Position numbers and translations under genes: made by a program. This document shows, piece by piece, positions 1 to 9,603 of a DNA stretch of 64,000 bases. The stretch lies in NCBI RefSeq assembly GCF_014694375.1, contig NZ_JAAUWW010000018.1, positions 22,352 through 86,351 on the forward strand. The letters run 5' to 3'. Each line of letters begins with the position of its first letter. The stretch's first letter is position 1. The notes under the pieces were generated by a model. That model did no database searches. It was given only the letters and a program-made list of their open reading frames with translations, and had not been told where the DNA came from. Origin of the DNA: Vibrio sp. S17_S38. Its GTDB lineage: Bacteria > Pseudomonadota > Gammaproteobacteria > Enterobacterales > Vibrionaceae.

Positions 1-160
1 AAACGTCATAGTTTAGATCCCACATCGTCCGATTAAAGCCCTCCAAAGGATCATTAACAGTAGATGGATTTTCAGAAGATTCAGGCGCACTGCTGCACCC
101 TATTAGTAAAAATAAGCTAAATATAGAGGAAAGAGAAAACGAGGCATTTACCTTGCTCAA
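1..160 (-). CDS. mlaA: MlaA (VacJ) phospholipid-transport lipoprotein, 5' part only
   Basis: Only the first 53 or so codons are in the window; the gene runs off the left edge. The reading frame starts at a TTG (158-160) with an AGGA ribosome binding site 9 nt upstream; no in-frame ATG exists. The product begins with a hydrophobic signal segment ending in a lipobox (LLIGC), followed by the sequence DPLEGFNRTMWDLNYDV, which is the hallmark start of the mature MlaA/VacJ domain. In the family, MlaA sits in the outer membrane and passes mislocalised phospholipids to the MlaC/MlaFEDB pathway to keep lipid asymmetry. The start codon choice is inferred; family membership rests on a short but characteristic motif. 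Confidence 0.82.
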   Translation of the reverse strand, partial: MSKVNASFSLSSIFSLFLLIGCSSAPESSENPSTVNDPLEGFNRTMWDLNYDV

Positions 161-190
161 ATCACCACATCCTGTGAAAAAAGTATCGAA

Positions 191-222
191 TAAAAAAGGC
201 AAGTCATAAGAATAACTTGCCT
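191..222 (-). terminator. Rho-independent terminator after the ccm operon
   Basis: Arms AGGCAAGT (197-204) and ACTTGCCT (215-222) form an 8-bp stem with a 10-nt loop. Read on the minus strand the stem is followed by a run of T residues (191-197). It lies 80 nt downstream of the ccmI stop, so it should end the ccm transcript before mlaA. Confidence 0.85.
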
Positions 223-302
223 TTCATCTGTCACACCCAATATTGTACTAACGACTGGAATGTAACACGTAGCCTAATTGTATTGTATCTCTCTAGGTAA
301 TA

Positions 303-1538
303 TCAATATTTCTTATCAATAGATATCACAACATTGTCACCTAAATGGACAGGCAAACTTTCACCATGCCAGTCATGATCACGTGTGGATACATTGCCGT
401 CACTATCAATACGAGCACGAACCATGATATCAGATAAGCTTGATAACTTACGTTGCTTCATCATGCTATTACTATCATCAAGTACGACCGTTACTGGGAA
501 CTTCGATAGTGGGTAACGTGCAGCGGCAATTGGCATTGGAGCACCATCGGCGCTATGGATAGAGACAATCAATACACCAGATTCCGGTGTAGGCACATCA
601 GGCGCGAGAGAAATAGTAATACTAACTGGCGTCCCTTCATGCTCTACTTTTTGTGGATGTTCTTCACCACTTAACTCACGCTGAGCCGTTTGGATACTGC
701 GTTCTAACATCGCATACCGAGAATCACCTTCTCCAATTACATCTTGTAATTCACGCCAATACTGGATGGCTTGCTCGTATTGAGCATTTTCATAAGCATT
801 AAAAGCCATCAAGGAATAGACTCGAGGATCGACTTCTGGCTGCTGTAATAGTTGATGTAAAATCGTACCTGATTTCTCAGTATTGACAGGATCTGATGAA
901 AACATTAGCGCCTGTGCCAAGCTGAGTTGCACATCTGGGTTATTAGGCAGTAAACGATCGGCTTTGCTTAATGCTCCAATTGCCGTTTCAACATCACGAT
1001 TTGCCATCGCAATACGTCCTAACAATACCCAACCTGTCCCATCATTAGGATGGCTTTGTAGGCGAGTTCGCATCGCAAGCGTCAAATCAGCCATTTGCTG
1101 ATCAGTTAAGTCAACACCTTGAGGGTTCATTAAATTTTTAGTTAGTTCAGGTAAGCTATTCTCCACCTTTTTCCAGTGTGCGACTTGTTCGCTAGCACCA
1201 AAAATTGCATACATTCCATAAGCGGTGACGGCCATGAACAACATAAAAGGGATAACCATCCACTTCATTTTTTTGTGTGAAGTAGTAAGATCATGTTGAG
1301 AGTGAGGAATATCATCTAGCAAGGATTGTTTTAAATCCGTCACTAAATCATTTTTATCTTCAATGATGCCAGCAGAATCTTCCGCTTCTAATTCATCTAA
1401 GCGATCTTTAAAAAATGCTTTATTGAGTTCATCTCGCTGTGCCGCTTCATCAATATCTCTTGATTTGAACAAAGGATAAACTATAAATATCGCAGCAACT
1501 GCCAGTAATAAAACCGTACCAATCCAAAAAACTATCAT
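303..1538 (-). CDS. ccmI: CcmI, cytochrome c haem lyase subunit (TPR chaperone)
   Basis: 411 aa. CcmI presents apocytochrome c to the CcmF/CcmH haem ligation complex at the periplasmic face of the inner membrane. An N-terminal membrane segment (about residues 4-24) is followed by a cytoplasmic acidic coiled region, a second membrane segment (about 93-113), a TPR-rich periplasmic part (about 150-285) and a C-terminal beta-rich domain (about 305-411). This is the separate CcmI seen in Vibrio and Pseudomonas; in E. coli the same domain is fused to CcmH. The start overlaps the ccmH stop by 4 nt (ATGA), which indicates translational coupling. It is the last gene of the operon and is followed by a terminator. 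Confidence 0.93.
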   Translation of the reverse strand: MIVFWIGTVLLLAVAAIFIVYPLFKSRDIDEAAQRDELNKAFFKDRLDELEAEDSAGIIEDKNDLVTDLKQSLLDDIPHSQHDLTTSHKKMKWMVIPFMLFMAVTAYGMYAIFGASEQVAHWKKVENSLPELTKNLMNPQGVDLTDQQMADLTLAMRTRLQSHPNDGTGWVLLGRIAMANRDVETAIGALSKADRLLPNNPDVQLSLAQALMFSSDPVNTEKSGTILHQLLQQPEVDPRVYSLMAFNAYENAQYEQAIQYWRELQDVIGEGDSRYAMLERSIQTAQRELSGEEHPQKVEHEGTPVSITISLAPDVPTPESGVLIVSIHSADGAPMPIAAARYPLSKFPVTVVLDDSNSMMKQRKLSSLSDIMVRARIDSDGNVSTRDHDWHGESLPVHLGDNVVISIDKKY

Positions 1539-2065
1539 GCGTCGTTACCTTTTTTATCATCCTTGCCAGCGGTCTCTGTGACATTTTCAGATGTCGTATT
1601 TTGCTTAGACAAAAGCTGTTGCAAACGTTGTTCGTGTTCCTCATCCCACTGCTCAGGGTTTTCTTTCTCGATCTTAGCTCTACTGCGAGTACGCAGAAAA
1701 ATAAAGCCAAATCCAAATAAAACAATACCTAGCGGAGCCAGCCACAAAATAGCCGTTGAAGGGGTAAGAGGTGGATTATAAGTAACAAAATTACCGTAGC
1801 GAGCAACCATATAATCAATAATTTCTTGTTTTGATTTCCCTTGCTTCGTCATTAAATACGTTTTTTCACGTAAATCTTTTGCTAGCTCAGCATTGGAATC
1901 AGAAATCGAATTATTCTGACATTTAGGGCAACGTAACGTATGACTCAACTCTTGAAATTGAGCTTCTTGTGCTGGCGTATCAAAATCAAACACTTCGATC
2001 GCAGCCAGCGCTGGAAAGCTTAAAGACACGAGTAAGACAATTATCAATGAAGCGAATTTTTTCAT
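1535..2065 (-). CDS. ccmH: CcmH, thiol reductase of the cytochrome c haem lyase
   Basis: 176 aa. A signal peptide (residues 1-21) is followed by the LRCPKCQ motif with C46 and C49, the pair that in the family reduces or holds the CXXCH cysteines of apocytochrome c. A membrane helix lies near residues 103-124, and a charged cytoplasmic tail rich in Glu and Lys follows. The length fits the short CcmH type whose TPR part is encoded separately as ccmI. The start shares one base with the ccmG stop (TAATG) and the stop overlaps ccmI, so it is firmly inside the operon. Confidence 0.94.
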   Translation of the reverse strand: MKKFASLIIVLLVSLSFPALAAIEVFDFDTPAQEAQFQELSHTLRCPKCQNNSISDSNAELAKDLREKTYLMTKQGKSKQEIIDYMVARYGNFVTYNPPLTPSTAILWLAPLGIVLFGFGFIFLRTRSRAKIEKENPEQWDEEHEQRLQQLLSKQNTTSENVTETAGKDDKKGNDA

Positions 2066-2664
2066 TAGTTCTGCCCCATCGGTGTCGGTGGTAATGGACT
2101 TTTTTGCCCTGCTAATTTGTTATAGAGCGGCAATAAAGTCTCATTCCAATTATTAATATTCACATCACCAACATGACGATATTGTATCTTACCATCAGCA
2201 TCAATAAGGAAAGTTTCTGGCGCGCCATAAACACCTAGATCTAAACCAAACATACCATTTCCATCAAACAGAACGATTTGATAAGGATCACCCAAATCTT
2301 TTAGCCACTTTTCCGCTTTAGTTCGGTCATCTTTGTAATTCAAACCGATGATATTTACACCTTGAGAAGACAATTTATTTAAAAATTTATGCTCGGCATA
2401 ACAAGTAGGACACCAAGTCGCCCACACATTCAAAATAAGTGGCTTACCTTTAAACAAAGATTGATCGTAGGTCTTAGCTGGTTGGTATAAATCTTCAAGT
2501 TCAAAATCCGGCACTGACTTACCGACTAAAACGGATTCTAATTTTGTTGGGTCGTCACCTTTCGCATTACGAGTAAGCTGAGTAGCAAAGACTGCAACCA
2601 ATGCAATGAATAAGACCAAAGGCACAAATAAAATTTTACGATTCATACTTTTTTTATCTGCCAT
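2065..2664 (-). CDS. ccmG: CcmG/DsbE, periplasmic thiol-disulfide oxidoreductase
   Basis: 199 aa. One N-terminal membrane anchor (about residues 11-29) is followed by a thioredoxin-like domain with active site WATWCPTC (C85, C88). CcmG reduces the CcmH or apocytochrome disulfide so that haem can be attached. The chosen ATG (MADKK) has an AGGAGG ribosome binding site 7 nt upstream and begins 2 nt after the ccmF stop. The later in-frame Met (MNRK) lacks such a site. Confidence 0.94.
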   Translation of the reverse strand: MADKKSMNRKILFVPLVLFIALVAVFATQLTRNAKGDDPTKLESVLVGKSVPDFELEDLYQPAKTYDQSLFKGKPLILNVWATWCPTCYAEHKFLNKLSSQGVNIIGLNYKDDRTKAEKWLKDLGDPYQIVLFDGNGMFGLDLGVYGAPETFLIDADGKIQYRHVGDVNINNWNETLLPLYNKLAGQKSPLPPTPMGQN

Positions 2665-2666
2665 CC

Positions 2667-4649
2667 TTACGCCTCCTGTTCAGATTTATTTGAATCATCA
2701 GACACATTCAATTTTTTTCTGAAACGGTAGCGTTTATCACTGATGGCTAAAATACCACCAATGGCCATAAAAATTGCACCTAACCAAATCCAACGAATGA
2801 AGGGTTTGTAATAAATACGCACTGCCCAAGCATCGCTGCCTTCAAGCTGCTCACCCATTGCAACATATAAGTCACGAGTAAAACCGCGATCAATCGCCGC
2901 TTCTGTCATCATTGAACGAGCCGTGTGGTAAAAACGCTTTTCGGCATGCAAATCATTCACATATTGACCATCTTGCGTGATCCGGAAATCAGCAATAAAA
3001 CCATCATAATTCGGGCCATCATGATTGCGTAACCCCGTGAAATGAAATTGATAGCCTTGGATATCAAACGTCTGCCCCGGCTCTAAGCGTACATCACGCT
3101 CAATGCTATAGTTTTGCACCATAGCAATACCGATAATAGTAATGGCCAATCCAATATGTCCCATCATCATTGACCAGTGACTACGTTGCAGCTTAGTAAT
3201 ACCAACAAAGAAAGAATGGCGGTGTGTTGCTCGTTGGTATAATTCGAACGCGTGCATCGTCACGATCCAAATTGCCAAGAACCAACCTAACGAAGCGAGT
3301 GGCATAAACTGTTTTGAAGATAGCTGTCCAATTAAAGCCGCTAATGCGACCGATACGACCGCGGACACCAAAATAGGAATTTTAACGTTAGAAAGATTAT
3401 CGCGCTTCCAACGAATCAGCGGGCCAATCCCTAAAATTAAGCTAAACGGCACAATCAGCCATGTGAATAAGCTATTAAAGAAAGGTGCACCAATCGAGAC
3501 TGAACCCATACCAATTTGCTTGTGCACTAAAGGTAAAAGCGTACCAATCATCACGACAACTAATGCCGCAATCAGCAATATGTTATTAGACAATAAAGCA
3601 TTCTCACGCGAGATTAATGAATAATTACCTCGAACTCGAACTTTTGAGCCTTTCAATGCAAACAACAATAATGAGCCACCAATTACGATAGCTAAGAACG
3701 CCAGAATAAACATTCCGCGTGCCGGATCAGAGGCAAATGAATGCACAGACACCAAAATACCAGAGCGAACAAGGAATGTACCCAGTAAACTTAATGAGAA
3801 TGCGGCAATTGCCAGTAAAACAGTCCAAGCTTTAAATGTGCCACGTTTTTCCGTTACTGCTAATGAGTGCATTAATGCAGTACCAGCAAGCCAAGGCATG
3901 AACGATGCGTTTTCGACTGGATCCCAGAACCACCAACCACCCCAGCCAAGTTCATAATAAGCCCACCAAGAACCCAGTGCGATGCCAACCGTTAGAAATA
4001 CCCAAGCGGCGGTAGTCCAAGGCCTTGACCAACGAGCCCATGCCGTATCTAAACGACCTGTCATTAATGATGCAATAGCAAAAGAGAATGCCACAGAGAA
4101 ACCCACATATCCCATGTACAACATTGGTGGGTGGATAATTAAACCTGGGTCTTGTAACAATGGGTTAAGGTCACGCCCATCAACAGGAAAGTACGGTAGA
4201 ACACTTAAAAATGGATTTGAGGTTAAAATGATAAACAACAAGAATCCGACTGAAATCATGCCCATAACGGCAAGTACACGAGAGATTGACTCAAGTGGCA
4301 TACCACGGCTGAAAGTCGCCACCGCAATGGTCCAAATCGCTTGAATCAACACCCAAAGCAACAAGGAGCCTTCGTGTGCACCCCATACTGCTGTTAAGCG
4401 GTAATACCAAGGAAGCTGACTATTTGAATTACTCGCCACATACTGCAACGTGAAATCATTGGAATAAAAAGACCACAATAAAGTACCGAATGAGAATGCC
4501 AACATGAGGAACATTCCCCACGATAACGGTCTCGCCATTCCCATCAAGGTTCTATTATTGGTGCTCGCGCCATACAGTGGAAAAATACTGAGTAATATTG
4601 AAAAGCCCAACGCTAAGATTAAGGCAAAGTGTCCAAGTTCAGCAATCAT
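2667..4649 (-). CDS. ccmF: CcmF, cytochrome c haem lyase core subunit
   Basis: 660 aa, the usual length for the family, with about 15 hydrophobic segments. The tryptophan-rich WWD domain is clear ([15 protein letters not shown], about residues 235-250). This is the periplasmic haem-handling signature shared with CcmC. CcmF takes haem from holo-CcmE and joins it to apocytochrome c with CcmH and CcmI. The start overlaps the ccmE stop by 4 nt (ATGA). Confidence 0.96.
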   Translation of the reverse strand: MIAELGHFALILALGFSILLSIFPLYGASTNNRTLMGMARPLSWGMFLMLAFSFGTLLWSFYSNDFTLQYVASNSNSQLPWYYRLTAVWGAHEGSLLLWVLIQAIWTIAVATFSRGMPLESISRVLAVMGMISVGFLLFIILTSNPFLSVLPYFPVDGRDLNPLLQDPGLIIHPPMLYMGYVGFSVAFSFAIASLMTGRLDTAWARWSRPWTTAAWVFLTVGIALGSWWAYYELGWGGWWFWDPVENASFMPWLAGTALMHSLAVTEKRGTFKAWTVLLAIAAFSLSLLGTFLVRSGILVSVHSFASDPARGMFILAFLAIVIGGSLLLFALKGSKVRVRGNYSLISRENALLSNNILLIAALVVVMIGTLLPLVHKQIGMGSVSIGAPFFNSLFTWLIVPFSLILGIGPLIRWKRDNLSNVKIPILVSAVVSVALAALIGQLSSKQFMPLASLGWFLAIWIVTMHAFELYQRATHRHSFFVGITKLQRSHWSMMMGHIGLAITIIGIAMVQNYSIERDVRLEPGQTFDIQGYQFHFTGLRNHDGPNYDGFIADFRITQDGQYVNDLHAEKRFYHTARSMMTEAAIDRGFTRDLYVAMGEQLEGSDAWAVRIYYKPFIRWIWLGAIFMAIGGILAISDKRYRFRKKLNVSDDSNKSEQEA

Positions 4650-5179
4650 TGCCCGCTTCCTTGATTAGTTTCAGATTGATTCATTTTAGTTTCAGAGGTG
4701 ACAGATTTAGGATCTGATGTTTCAGTGTTATAACCTGGTTGATGCTTTTTCTTCATTGCCTCTTCAATTTCTGACGGCATGTAGTTTTCATCATGTTTGG
4801 CTAATACTTCAAAGGCATTAATGGTGGTAGCATCAACTAATGTGCCTTGAGCTACAATGCCCTGCCCTTCACGAAATAAATCCGGCAAGATACCCGTATA
4901 ATTAACCGTGACTTTAGGGCCTATATCTTCTAAATCAAAACTCACATTCAACGTTTCAGGATCACGTTTTACCGACCCAACCACAACCATACCACCAATC
5001 CGTAATTTCTCTCCAACATGAGGCATGGTGCCATCAGGTTTACCATTAACGATTTCTGTTGGCGTATAAAATAAGTTCATATTTTGATTTAACGCATACA
5101 TGATTAAACCAACGGTGCCCGCTACGCCAATTAAGATGGCAAGTACAATAGCAAGTCTTTTCTTACGTCTTGGAGTCAT
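4646..5179 (-). CDS. ccmE: CcmE, periplasmic haem chaperone
   Basis: 177 aa. A basic N-terminus and one membrane anchor (about residues 9-28) precede an OB-fold beta domain. The haem-binding motif is H129-DENY, in which this histidine forms the covalent bond to a haem vinyl group in the family. A hydrophilic tail rich in Ser, Thr, Gln and Lys follows. CcmE collects haem from CcmC/CcmABCD and hands it to CcmF. It overlaps ccmD by 4 nt and ccmF by 4 nt. Confidence 0.96.
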   Translation of the reverse strand: MTPRRKKRLAIVLAILIGVAGTVGLIMYALNQNMNLFYTPTEIVNGKPDGTMPHVGEKLRIGGMVVVGSVKRDPETLNVSFDLEDIGPKVTVNYTGILPDLFREGQGIVAQGTLVDATTINAFEVLAKHDENYMPSEIEEAMKKKHQPGYNTETSDPKSVTSETKMNQSETNQGSGQ

Positions 5180-5382
5180 AGTGTATTTTCCATTTTTTTT
5201 GCCGCTTGAATGCGTTCTTCACGATCCATTTTTTGTTGGATCTCTTTAAATAAAGCCCGATGTTGAGACAGGCTACTCCAGCATAAAACCAATAAGCTTA
5301 GGAACGTAATACCAAATGCGCTCCATACATAGGCCGCATACCCACCCATCGCAAAGAAATCAGATAAAGAATCAAAATACAT
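5176..5382 (-). CDS. ccmD: CcmD, small haem-exporter membrane protein
   Basis: 68 aa. The N-terminus ([18 protein letters not shown]) is typical of CcmD, and a single membrane helix (about residues 17-38) is followed by a charged cytoplasmic helix with many Lys, Glu and Arg. CcmD stabilises holo-CcmE release from the CcmABC complex. The start shares one base with the ccmC stop (TAATG). Confidence 0.9.
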   Translation of the reverse strand: MYFDSLSDFFAMGGYAAYVWSAFGITFLSLLVLCWSSLSQHRALFKEIQQKMDREERIQAAKKMENTL

Positions 5383-6158
5383 TAATTCACCTCACGTTTT
5401 GTCGACGTCGATTGAGTTGGAAAGCGTGCATGAACTAACGCAATCACCCAAGGTCGGTTGCTTTCAGATCTTAATATTTCAGTACGAAAACGCACTAAAG
5501 CTAATGCAACAGAGAAACAAGCAAAGCCAGCAATACTAAACAATAATGGCCATAACATATCAGCTGCCATAGCAGGTTTACCTATCTTGCTAATAGTGGC
5601 TCCTTGATGAAGCGTATTCCACCACTCTACCGAATAATGGATAATAGGGATATTGATCACACCTACAATCGCTAAAATACCGGCAGCTTTCGCGGCTGTT
5701 TTTTGATCATCAAAAGCATGATAAAGCGCAATCACGCCAAGGTATAAAAATAATAGGATTAACTCAGAAGTTAAGCGTGCATCCCACACCCACCACGCAC
5801 CCCACATTGGCTTACCCCAAACGGAGCCTGTAACAAGCGCAATAAAGGTAAAAACAGCACCAATGGGAGCCATCGCGGCTACAGCCATATTCGACAATTT
5901 CAGTTGCCACACCAAGCCAACAAAAGCGGCGATTGCCATGGATACGTAAATTCCCATCGACCACATCGCAGCAGGTACATGGATATAAATAATTCGGAAA
6001 CTGTCTCCTTGTTGGTAATCGGCAGGAGCAAAAGCCAATCCCCAGATCATCCCTATAACCAGAAAAATCGTGGCAAAAATAGAAAACCAAGGCAGTAATG
6101 AACCACAAAGCTGATAGGTTCTTTCAGGCTTCGCATAAGGATGTAGCCATTTCCACAT
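5382..6158 (-). CDS. ccmC: CcmC, haem transporter subunit for CcmE
   Basis: 258 aa from the preferred ATG (MWKWLHPY), which matches the usual N-terminus of the family. An in-frame GTG four codons upstream (6168-6170) is possible but is not needed. Six membrane segments surround the WWD motif (GKPMWGAWWVWDARLTSE, about residues 114-131), which binds haem on the periplasmic side together with conserved histidines. CcmC attaches haem to CcmE. A 117-nt gap separates it from ccmB with no clear terminator, so transcription probably continues through. Confidence 0.94.
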   Translation of the reverse strand: MWKWLHPYAKPERTYQLCGSLLPWFSIFATIFLVIGMIWGLAFAPADYQQGDSFRIIYIHVPAAMWSMGIYVSMAIAAFVGLVWQLKLSNMAVAAMAPIGAVFTFIALVTGSVWGKPMWGAWWVWDARLTSELILLFLYLGVIALYHAFDDQKTAAKAAGILAIVGVINIPIIHYSVEWWNTLHQGATISKIGKPAMAADMLWPLLFSIAGFACFSVALALVRFRTEILRSESNRPWVIALVHARFPTQSTSTKREVN

Positions 6159-6287
6159 GTTGCTTCTCACTGTATAAAGTTAGTTTTGAACGTGCTATCC
6201 AAACTAATCATGCTAATTTAAATTTTTTATGCCCGTCTACTTAATGTTGTGACTTTGGGCATTGATCTTATATTTGATTCTATATTT

Positions 6288-6956
6288 CTAATTCACACTT
6301 ATCCGTAAAGAAGCACTAATCGCAAACGGTGTTAACGTCATAGAGCCCAATAGCATCGCACCTAAAATGGCTAACTGCCCAGAATACGGAAAACCACCAC
6401 TAGCAGCATCAATTGCAGAAGTCGCAAAAATCAAAATAGGAATATACAGAGGTAAAACTAATAAACTGAGTAATACCCCGCCTTTTTGTAACCCTACGGT
6501 AAGCCCTACGCCAATCGCTCCGATAAAACTTAATGTTGGTGTACCAATCAATAAAGTAATGACAACCGCCAACCAAGTGTTGAAATCAAGGGACAACAAT
6601 ACGGCAAGCAATGGGCTAATTAAAATAAGTGGCAATCCAGTTAGCAGCCAATGAGAAAGCACTTTTGCCATCACGACCAAAGGAAGTGGAATAGGTAAAA
6701 GCATCATCTGCTCTAACGCACCATCGTGAAAATCGTCTCGAAATAAGCGCTCTAACGATAACAGAGCTGAAAGCAATGCCGCTACCCAAACAATACCTGC
6801 AGCAATACGTGCTAACAAATTAGGTTCAGAACCAACGCTTAATGGAAAAAGAGTAACAACAATAATGAAAAACCATAATGGATTAAATACATCGGCTTGA
6901 CGACGATAAGCAATCAATAACTCACGACGAATGATATGCCCCATATTCGCTATCAT
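6288..6956 (-). CDS. ccmB: CcmB, ABC permease of the CcmABCD complex
   Basis: 222 aa with about six membrane segments and the N-terminus HIIRRELLIAYRR typical of CcmB. It pairs with CcmA; in the family, ATP hydrolysis by CcmAB releases holo-CcmE from CcmCD rather than pumping haem. The start shares a base with the ccmA stop, so the two are translationally coupled. Confidence 0.94.
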   Translation of the reverse strand: MIANMGHIIRRELLIAYRRQADVFNPLWFFIIVVTLFPLSVGSEPNLLARIAAGIVWVAALLSALLSLERLFRDDFHDGALEQMMLLPIPLPLVVMAKVLSHWLLTGLPLILISPLLAVLLSLDFNTWLAVVITLLIGTPTLSFIGAIGVGLTVGLQKGGVLLSLLVLPLYIPILIFATSAIDAASGGFPYSGQLAILGAMLLGSMTLTPFAISASLRISVN

Positions 6957-7576
6957 TACGAACCTAACTTTATTTTTTTAAGCGAATGTAGATCCGTAAA
7001 CATGTCTTGGTGAGTCGTAAACAAAATCATTCCACCTTGCTTTGTATGCTCCAAAAATAATTCTTCAATTACTTTGATGCCTTGTTTATCAATTGCCGTT
7101 AATGGCTCATCTAAAATCCATAAAGGATGCTTACTTAACCAGAGCCTAGCCAAAGCAACACGGCGTTGCTGACCAGCTGAAAGCTTAACTGAAGGAATAT
7201 CTTCTTTACCTGCCAAGCCTACTTTTGCTAATGCTAGCCAAATATCTTGTTCAGTCACGCCTTTAGAACCATTTACTTGTTGATAGAAAGATAAATTTTC
7301 AAACGCAGTCAGTTCTTTTTTTACACCCGTTTGATGCCCTAAGAACAATAAATCTTGATGAAAGGCATCCCGATCTTTTTGAGTGTTTGTTTGTTTCCAT
7401 AAAATATGTCCGTCATCACAGTCAGCAAGCCCCGTCACTATACGCAATAAGGTGGTTTTACCTGAACCATTTCGACCTTCTATTTGTACCAAATCATTTG
7501 GTTTTACAGAAAACGAGATATCACGAAACAGTTCTTTATCATCACGAATGGCAGTTAAACCACTAACTTCTAGCAT
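6956..7576 (-). CDS. ccmA: CcmA, ATPase of the CcmABCD complex
   Basis: 206 aa, the normal short length for CcmA. Walker A is GRNGSGKTT (about residues 34-42), the signature is LSAGQQRR and Walker B is LWILDEP. It is the first gene of the ccm operon, so the operon promoter should lie in 7577-7857. I could not pick one promoter with confidence. Confidence 0.95.
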   Translation of the reverse strand: MLEVSGLTAIRDDKELFRDISFSVKPNDLVQIEGRNGSGKTTLLRIVTGLADCDDGHILWKQTNTQKDRDAFHQDLLFLGHQTGVKKELTAFENLSFYQQVNGSKGVTEQDIWLALAKVGLAGKEDIPSVKLSAGQQRRVALARLWLSKHPLWILDEPLTAIDKQGIKVIEELFLEHTKQGGMILFTTHQDMFTDLHSLKKIKLGS

Positions 7577-7857
7577 TTGACATCATCTATCGTTAAGGAA
7601 AGGACATATATTACCACAGGACCTCTGAGTCGGAAGCCTCACAATACAAACCTTCTGGGTAATGTTTGAATTGTCACAAAAATACAATTTAAACATCGAC
7701 ATTTAAGCCCAACAGCATAAAAGGGCTAAGTAATATCGAAAGAAGCCCTCACCTCTAGCTATCATTCGGCAAATAAAAAGAAATGAATATAATCATAAAT
7801 AGGTATAGTTTTGATTATTTGAAACTTTATTGTTTTTAGTCAAAATAGCGAGTGATA
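7577..7857. other. Intergenic stretch between ccmA and the DUF2254 gene
   Basis: 281 nt of AT-rich non-coding sequence. It must contain the ccm promoter and the end of the DUF2254 transcript, both read on the minus strand. A weak inverted repeat (AAGCCC near 7706, GGGCT near 7722) has no T-run. No gene or strong terminator is visible. Confidence 0.4.
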
Positions 7858-9150
7858 TTACTCTGGTTTTGGTTTTGGTTTCGCTTGCACCTTAAACATA
7901 CTGATATTGCGAACAACCTGTAAATCCTCAGGAAGAGTTAAAGCACTTTCGCTACGTTTTAACGACATTTCCGCATGATGTTTCGCCGCTGTTTTCATCG
8001 GTTCATCACCCAATAAATGCAATGCAGAAAACGCTTTTTGTAAATGCGTTACAACCTCTAAACAACCCGCACCATCACGAGCAATGGGCGTAAAAGCATC
8101 ATCAAACATATCAGAAATTTTCACCTCAGGGACTTGCACGCGATCATAACAAGATTCTTGCGCATCTTTTTCTTGTACAGGCTCTGCCCATGTCGCCAGC
8201 AATCTCACTAAGCTGCCAATAACTTTAATCGCCGATCCCGGATCATTCACCGCAGGAGATAAGGCTTTACTGGCAATTTCAGATAATACAATTAAGCCAA
8301 ATCGTGGGTCATCATCAAAAATTCGATCTACCCCAATTTGGAATGCCGCAATAATATCTTTGTAATCAAAATCTTCTTCTTTTTCATCATAAAGCACTTT
8401 TGCCAGAACCGTTCCAGGTGCAACAAAATCCCCCGGAAGTACATCCAGTACAATATGCATATCCCTCTTTTCTGCCCAATTATGCAAACGGCTGATATCA
8501 ATATGCTGCACATAACCAACCTGAGTGGCGACCACCGTTTCTCCTTCATCAGTATCAACACAAGGCGCTCCAGACAAATTAGGTGCATTTCTCTGACGTA
8601 TTAGGGCGCCCATCACTACATTCTCGACTCTATCCACCGTATTACCGACTCGCCCAAGCCTGGCTAAGCGGTCGACCCAACGAATAAACGTCAATACAAC
8701 TAAAGCAAACACCAATACAGTTAACACAAATAAAACTAATAAACCTGGCGATTCGAAGAAATCATTCTTTACCGCAGTCAACGCTACAATGCTAAAAATA
8801 AATGAACCTATAAAACGAGACAGTGCATTTTTAGAAACATCATCAGCAACCACTAAAGTAAACGCCCTAGGAGTAGCAGAGTTACTGGCAGAGGAATAAG
8901 CTGCTAGCATCGAACCAACAGAAAAAGTCGCGATCACTAACATGCTCGATGACATGATCTCTAATAAAGCGACTAATGAATCAAGACTGAGTGGTAAAAC
9001 GAAAAAACCGATATCCATGTGATCGGCAAATTTTGCGACAAACACCGCCAAAATAGAACAAACACACATCCATAATGGCTTAACCCAAAGCTTTTCTTTG
9101 AGGCGGTTCACCATAAAACGAATATGGTCATGAGAAAAACTAGCTGCCAT
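7858..9150 (-). CDS. DUF2254 family membrane protein
   Basis: 430 aa. Four hydrophobic segments lie in the N-terminal half (about residues 30-50, 70-95, 120-140 and 145-170). A soluble C-terminal half contains a VGYVQHID motif and a conserved SPAVNDPG segment, as in DUF2254 proteins of unknown function. The longest frame starts at a TTG (9160-9162), but the ATG four codons later has a GGA ribosome binding site at suitable distance, so I start there. It is transcribed towards ccmA but 281 nt away, so it is probably a separate unit. No function can be assigned. Confidence 0.8.
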   Translation of the reverse strand: MAASFSHDHIRFMVNRLKEKLWVKPLWMCVCSILAVFVAKFADHMDIGFFVLPLSLDSLVALLEIMSSSMLVIATFSVGSMLAAYSSASNSATPRAFTLVVADDVSKNALSRFIGSFIFSIVALTAVKNDFFESPGLLVLFVLTVLVFALVVLTFIRWVDRLARLGRVGNTVDRVENVVMGALIRQRNAPNLSGAPCVDTDEGETVVATQVGYVQHIDISRLHNWAEKRDMHIVLDVLPGDFVAPGTVLAKVLYDEKEEDFDYKDIIAAFQIGVDRIFDDDPRFGLIVLSEIASKALSPAVNDPGSAIKVIGSLVRLLATWAEPVQEKDAQESCYDRVQVPEVKISDMFDDAFTPIARDGAGCLEVVTHLQKAFSALHLLGDEPMKTAAKHHAEMSLKRSESALTLPEDLQVVRNISMFKVQAKPKPKPE

Positions 9151-9435
9151 AAATTTTTCCAACTTAAATAGATAATTTCTGAGAAGAGGAGGTAATCAAT
9201 AAACTGTTTTATTTATTAAAAGGTTAAATCGGGAATTACGCAATACATGAACATCAAAACTACGACCTTGATAGTCACCCTTTTTACTTGAAGCTAGCAG
9301 TAAAAATCCGTATTATCCTCGGCCATAGAATGTTAGTGGCATAGAATCGTTGGTTGGTATAAAAAGTTAATTAGCACAAAAACTTAACCTACATAAAAAT
9401 ATTCTCTGCAAAACGTTTGACCATAGATGAAAAAA
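9151..9435. other. Intergenic stretch upstream of tRNA-Arg
   Basis: 285 nt. It contains the divergent promoter regions for the DUF2254 gene (minus) and tRNA-Arg (plus). A short inverted repeat TTTTTAC/GTAAAAA surrounds ACTTGAAGCTAG (about 9281-9306), a word that recurs near 21068. No gene is visible. Confidence 0.4.
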
Positions 9436-9511
9436 GTCCCCTTAGTTCAGCTGGATAGAACAAGGACCTCCTAAGTCTTAGACGTGAGTTCGAATCTCGC
9501 AGGGGACACCA
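9436..9511 (+). tRNA. tRNA-Arg (anticodon CCU)
   Basis: 76 nt with encoded CCA. The acceptor stem GTCCCCT/AGGGGAC, D arm, anticodon loop CTCCTAA (anticodon CCT, reads AGG), and T loop TTCGAAT all fold correctly. This tRNA is a frequent integration site in other bacteria, but no integrase or att-like duplicate of its 3' end was found nearby. Confidence 0.95.
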
Positions 9512-9537
9512 CCGTATTCCATTTAGCTAGAATAAAA

Positions 9538-9570
9538 AAGGCCAAGTGATCGCTCACTTGGCCTTTACGA
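9538..9570. terminator. Bidirectional terminator between tRNA-Arg and the ABC exporter
   Basis: A 12-bp perfect stem (9538-9549 with 9554-9565) has a 4-nt loop. The minus-strand reading ends in a strong T-run and the plus-strand reading in TTT. It serves both the convergent tRNA-Arg and the ABC exporter gene. Confidence 0.88.
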
Positions 9571-9603
9571 TATTTAAAACACTAACCGTTCAGAAATCAT
9601 ACG

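Noticed and set aside
3982..4344. 120-codon frame opposite to ccmF
   Set aside because: It is antisense to a conserved gene, has no ribosome binding site and no family-like sequence; it mirrors the codon pattern of ccmF.
5812..6108. 98-codon frame within ccmC in another phase
   Set aside because: It is the same strand as ccmC but out of frame, Cys- and Trp-rich from the WWD region, without a start signal.
9436..9511. tRNA-Arg as the attachment site of an integrated element
   Set aside because: No integrase and no repeat of the tRNA 3' end were found nearby; the flanking genes look chromosomal.
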